From assembly GCA_030613285.1 (NCBI GenBank), contig JAUWME010000139.1:1-6636 (forward strand): DNA of 6,636 bases, given 5' to 3'. The first letter of the stretch is position 1; each line of letters starts with the position of its first letter. The stretch comes from Candidatus Zymogenus sp. Its GTDB lineage: Bacteria; Desulfobacterota; Zymogenia; Zymogenales; Zymogenaceae. Of the stretch, positions 5,244-6,636 are shown in pieces. The translations under genes and the position numbers were made by a program. Under the pieces are notes generated by a model. The model was given only the letters and a program-made list of their open reading frames with translations, made no database searches and was not told the DNA's origin.

Positions 5244-6533
5244 ATGTCAAAGATTGTATTCATAGGATTAGATGGTGTTCCGCATTCCTTCATTTTAGAT
5301 GCCGTTGAGAAGGGCATTTTGAAAAATCTGGGTGGGATACTTTCTGATGGGAAGCTCTACAAAATAAAATCCAGTATTCCTGAAATATCTTCTGTGGCCT
5401 GGAGCAGTCTGATTACCGGCAAAAGTCCGGGAGAGCATGGTATCTTCGGGTTTACAGAGCTTGCCCCAAACAGCTACACGATGACCTTTCCAAATTTCAA
5501 TAATATTAAAAGTGCGCCGTTTTGGTTAAATGAGGATTTCAGTCTCAGAAAAGACAAACGCTTTGCCATTATCAATACTCCTTTCACCTTTCCGGCAAGT
5601 GAGATAAATGGAGTTCATATTTCTGGATTTGTGGCTCTCGATTTAAAAGACGCTGTTTTTCCGGAAAGTCTTTTTAAACAATTAGATGAGATGAAGTACA
5701 AGATTGATGTAGATTCATATCTGGCCCATGAATCCATAAACCCTTTCCTTAGAGATCTCGACAAGACCCTAACAAAAAGGATTGAAGCGTCAAAAGAAAT
5801 TTTCCATAATGAGGACTGGGATGTCTTTATGCTGGTCTTCACAGGAACCGATAGGCTCTCGCATTTTTTGTGGGATGCCTATGTGGATGAAGGGCATAAG
5901 CACCATAGCGATTTTTTGAGTCATTTTCAAAAGATTGATCAATATGTCGGAGAGATTTTTGGTGAACTGGGAGAAGATGACACAATAGCTTTTGTGTCGG
6001 ACCACGGTTTTGAAGCTCTAAAACTTGAGGTTTTCATCAACCGTTATCTTCATGAGTGGGGTTACCTAAAATTCAGGAATGACCCTGCAAGAAGCTATAA
6101 TGACATTGACGCGGGAACCAAAGCGTTTGCTATGGACCCTGGGCGAATCTATCTGAATTATAAAGACAGGTATCCCAGGGGGAATGTGACAAAAGACGAT
6201 GCTGCTGAAATTATCGAGTCTTTAAGGGAGAAGTTCACTTCCCTTCGGATTGACGGGAAGAAGGTCATAGATGAAATATTTTTGGGTAATGATGTCTATC
6301 ATGGCCAGTATAAGTCCATAGGGCCTGATCTTATTTTGCTTGGGGCGTCTGGGTTCGATCTCAAGGGGAACATTAAGTCTCAGGAATTTTATGTAAAGGG
6401 TATCTTTAATGGAAAGCACACATATTACGATGCCTTTTTTGGTGTTCGGTTTCCCGATTCATACAAGGACAATCCGGGAAGATACCCGGAAGTTGAAAGT
6501 GTTGAAGATATCAGGAAGGTATTAGAGTTATAG
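5244..6533 (+). CDS. Alkaline phosphatase superfamily type I phosphodiesterase/phosphatase, 429 aa
   Basis: A metal-dependent hydrolase of the phosphodiesterase/nucleotide pyrophosphatase branch, expected to cleave a phosphomono- or diester using two metal ions, probably zinc. All landmarks are visible: Asp10 in the opening IGLDG; the nucleophile region SSVAWSSLITG (49-59), where Ser49 aligns with the usual Thr/Ser nucleophile, followed by PGEHGIFGF (62-70); GTDRLSH with Asp203 and His207; SDHGF with Asp253 and His254; and GKHTYYDAFF (390-399) with His392. The metal-binding set therefore appears complete. There is no signal peptide or membrane helix, so it should be cytoplasmic, and its length is at the short end for the family. 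The ATG at 5244 is the only usual start: an in-frame stop lies at 5223-5225, and the family commonly begins a few residues before the GLDG Asp. No clear Shine-Dalgarno is present, hinting at weak or structure-dependent initiation. The substrate cannot be inferred. A possible further gene begins 26 bases after the stop. Confidence 0.9.
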   Translation: MSKIVFIGLDGVPHSFILDAVEKGILKNLGGILSDGKLYKIKSSIPEISSVAWSSLITGKSPGEHGIFGFTELAPNSYTMTFPNFNNIKSAPFWLNEDFSLRKDKRFAIINTPFTFPASEINGVHISGFVALDLKDAVFPESLFKQLDEMKYKIDVDSYLAHESINPFLRDLDKTLTKRIEASKEIFHNEDWDVFMLVFTGTDRLSHFLWDAYVDEGHKHHSDFLSHFQKIDQYVGEIFGELGEDDTIAFVSDHGFEALKLEVFINRYLHEWGYLKFRNDPARSYNDIDAGTKAFAMDPGRIYLNYKDRYPRGNVTKDDAAEIIESLREKFTSLRIDGKKVIDEIFLGNDVYHGQYKSIGPDLILLGASGFDLKGNIKSQEFYVKGIFNGKHTYYDAFFGVRFPDSYKDNPGRYPEVESVEDIRKVLEL

Positions 6534-6559
6534 ATAAATATGAAAACATGGTGGGTTGA

Positions 6560-6636
6560 ATGGAAGAAATGAGGAATTCGGAAAAAACGTGCTGGAACTG
6601 TCCCGCTCTCGATTTTGTGGGCAATGTCGATTTTAG
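6560..6636 (+). CDS. Start of a Cys-x-x-Cys protein (cut by right edge), tentative
   Basis: An ATG frame stays open from 6560 to the window end, giving 25 codons: MEEMRNSEKT followed by CWNCPALDFVGNVDF. The Cys-Trp-Asn-Cys knuckle followed some ten residues later by Asp-Phe resembles the first half of a small zinc ribbon (CxxC...F.CxxC), but the second pair lies outside the window. The bases before the ATG (GGTGGGTTGA) give only a fair ribosome site; an internal ATG at 6569 is an alternative start. The 26-base distance from the phosphodiesterase gene would fit co-transcription. With only 25 codons the call could be wrong; a second frame through the same bases stays open until a TAG at 6634-6636 but lacks an ATG. 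Confidence 0.4.
   Translation, partial: MEEMRNSEKTCWNCPALDFVGNVDF

Noticed and set aside
6599..6635. TCGATTTT direct repeat near the right edge
   Set aside because: An 8-base repeat inside a probable coding frame (two Asp-Phe codon pairs) needs no special explanation.

Overview
The window carries six supportable protein-coding genes (four complete, two cut by the window edges) and a 50-codon one that is easy to miss. The organism is a Gram-negative bacterium: two adjacent genes on the minus strand encode secreted proteins, and the complete one ends in the aromatic C-terminal signature of an outer-membrane beta-barrel. Protein style (Gly-Trp-Glu-Leu-Asp strand near the C-terminus, moderate GC genes, AT-rich gaps) would fit a deltaproteobacterial or related environmental lineage, but this is an impression, not a demonstration.

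Layout. Positions 1-140 (minus, partial) hold the first 46 codons of an outer-membrane protein gene. Upstream of it, at 205-2172 (minus), is a complete 655-residue paralogue; the two are 64 bases apart and share a nearly identical mature N-terminus, so they are a tandem duplicate pair and probably one transcript. A 268-base AT-rich divergent gap (2173-2440) separates them from plus-strand genes. These are 2441-3763 (membrane-anchored beta-propeller of the strictosidine synthase-like/APMAP family), 3991-4626 (211-residue helical, TPR-like protein of unknown function), 4768-4920 (50-residue single-pass membrane peptide with an acidic tail), 5244-6533 (complete alkaline-phosphatase-superfamily phosphodiesterase/phosphatase, cytoplasmic) and 6560 to the right edge (start of a Cys-x-x-Cys protein, tentative).

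How they fit together. The left half is about the cell envelope: barrels in the outer membrane facing a divergent gene whose propeller should sit in the periplasm on an inner-membrane anchor. The right half mixes a soluble helical protein, a tiny membrane peptide and a soluble metal-dependent hydrolase. Gaps of 227, 141 and 323 bases, with a candidate promoter in the first and last, argue against one tight plus-strand operon. No common pathway can be named from the sequence. The most unusual items are the translation-start region of the propeller gene that reappears upstream of the TPR-like gene with ATA in place of ATG, the unrecognised helical protein plus membrane peptide pair, and the eukaryote-like APMAP architecture. 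There are no RNA genes, transposons, integrases, CRISPR arrays or defence genes that I can recognise.
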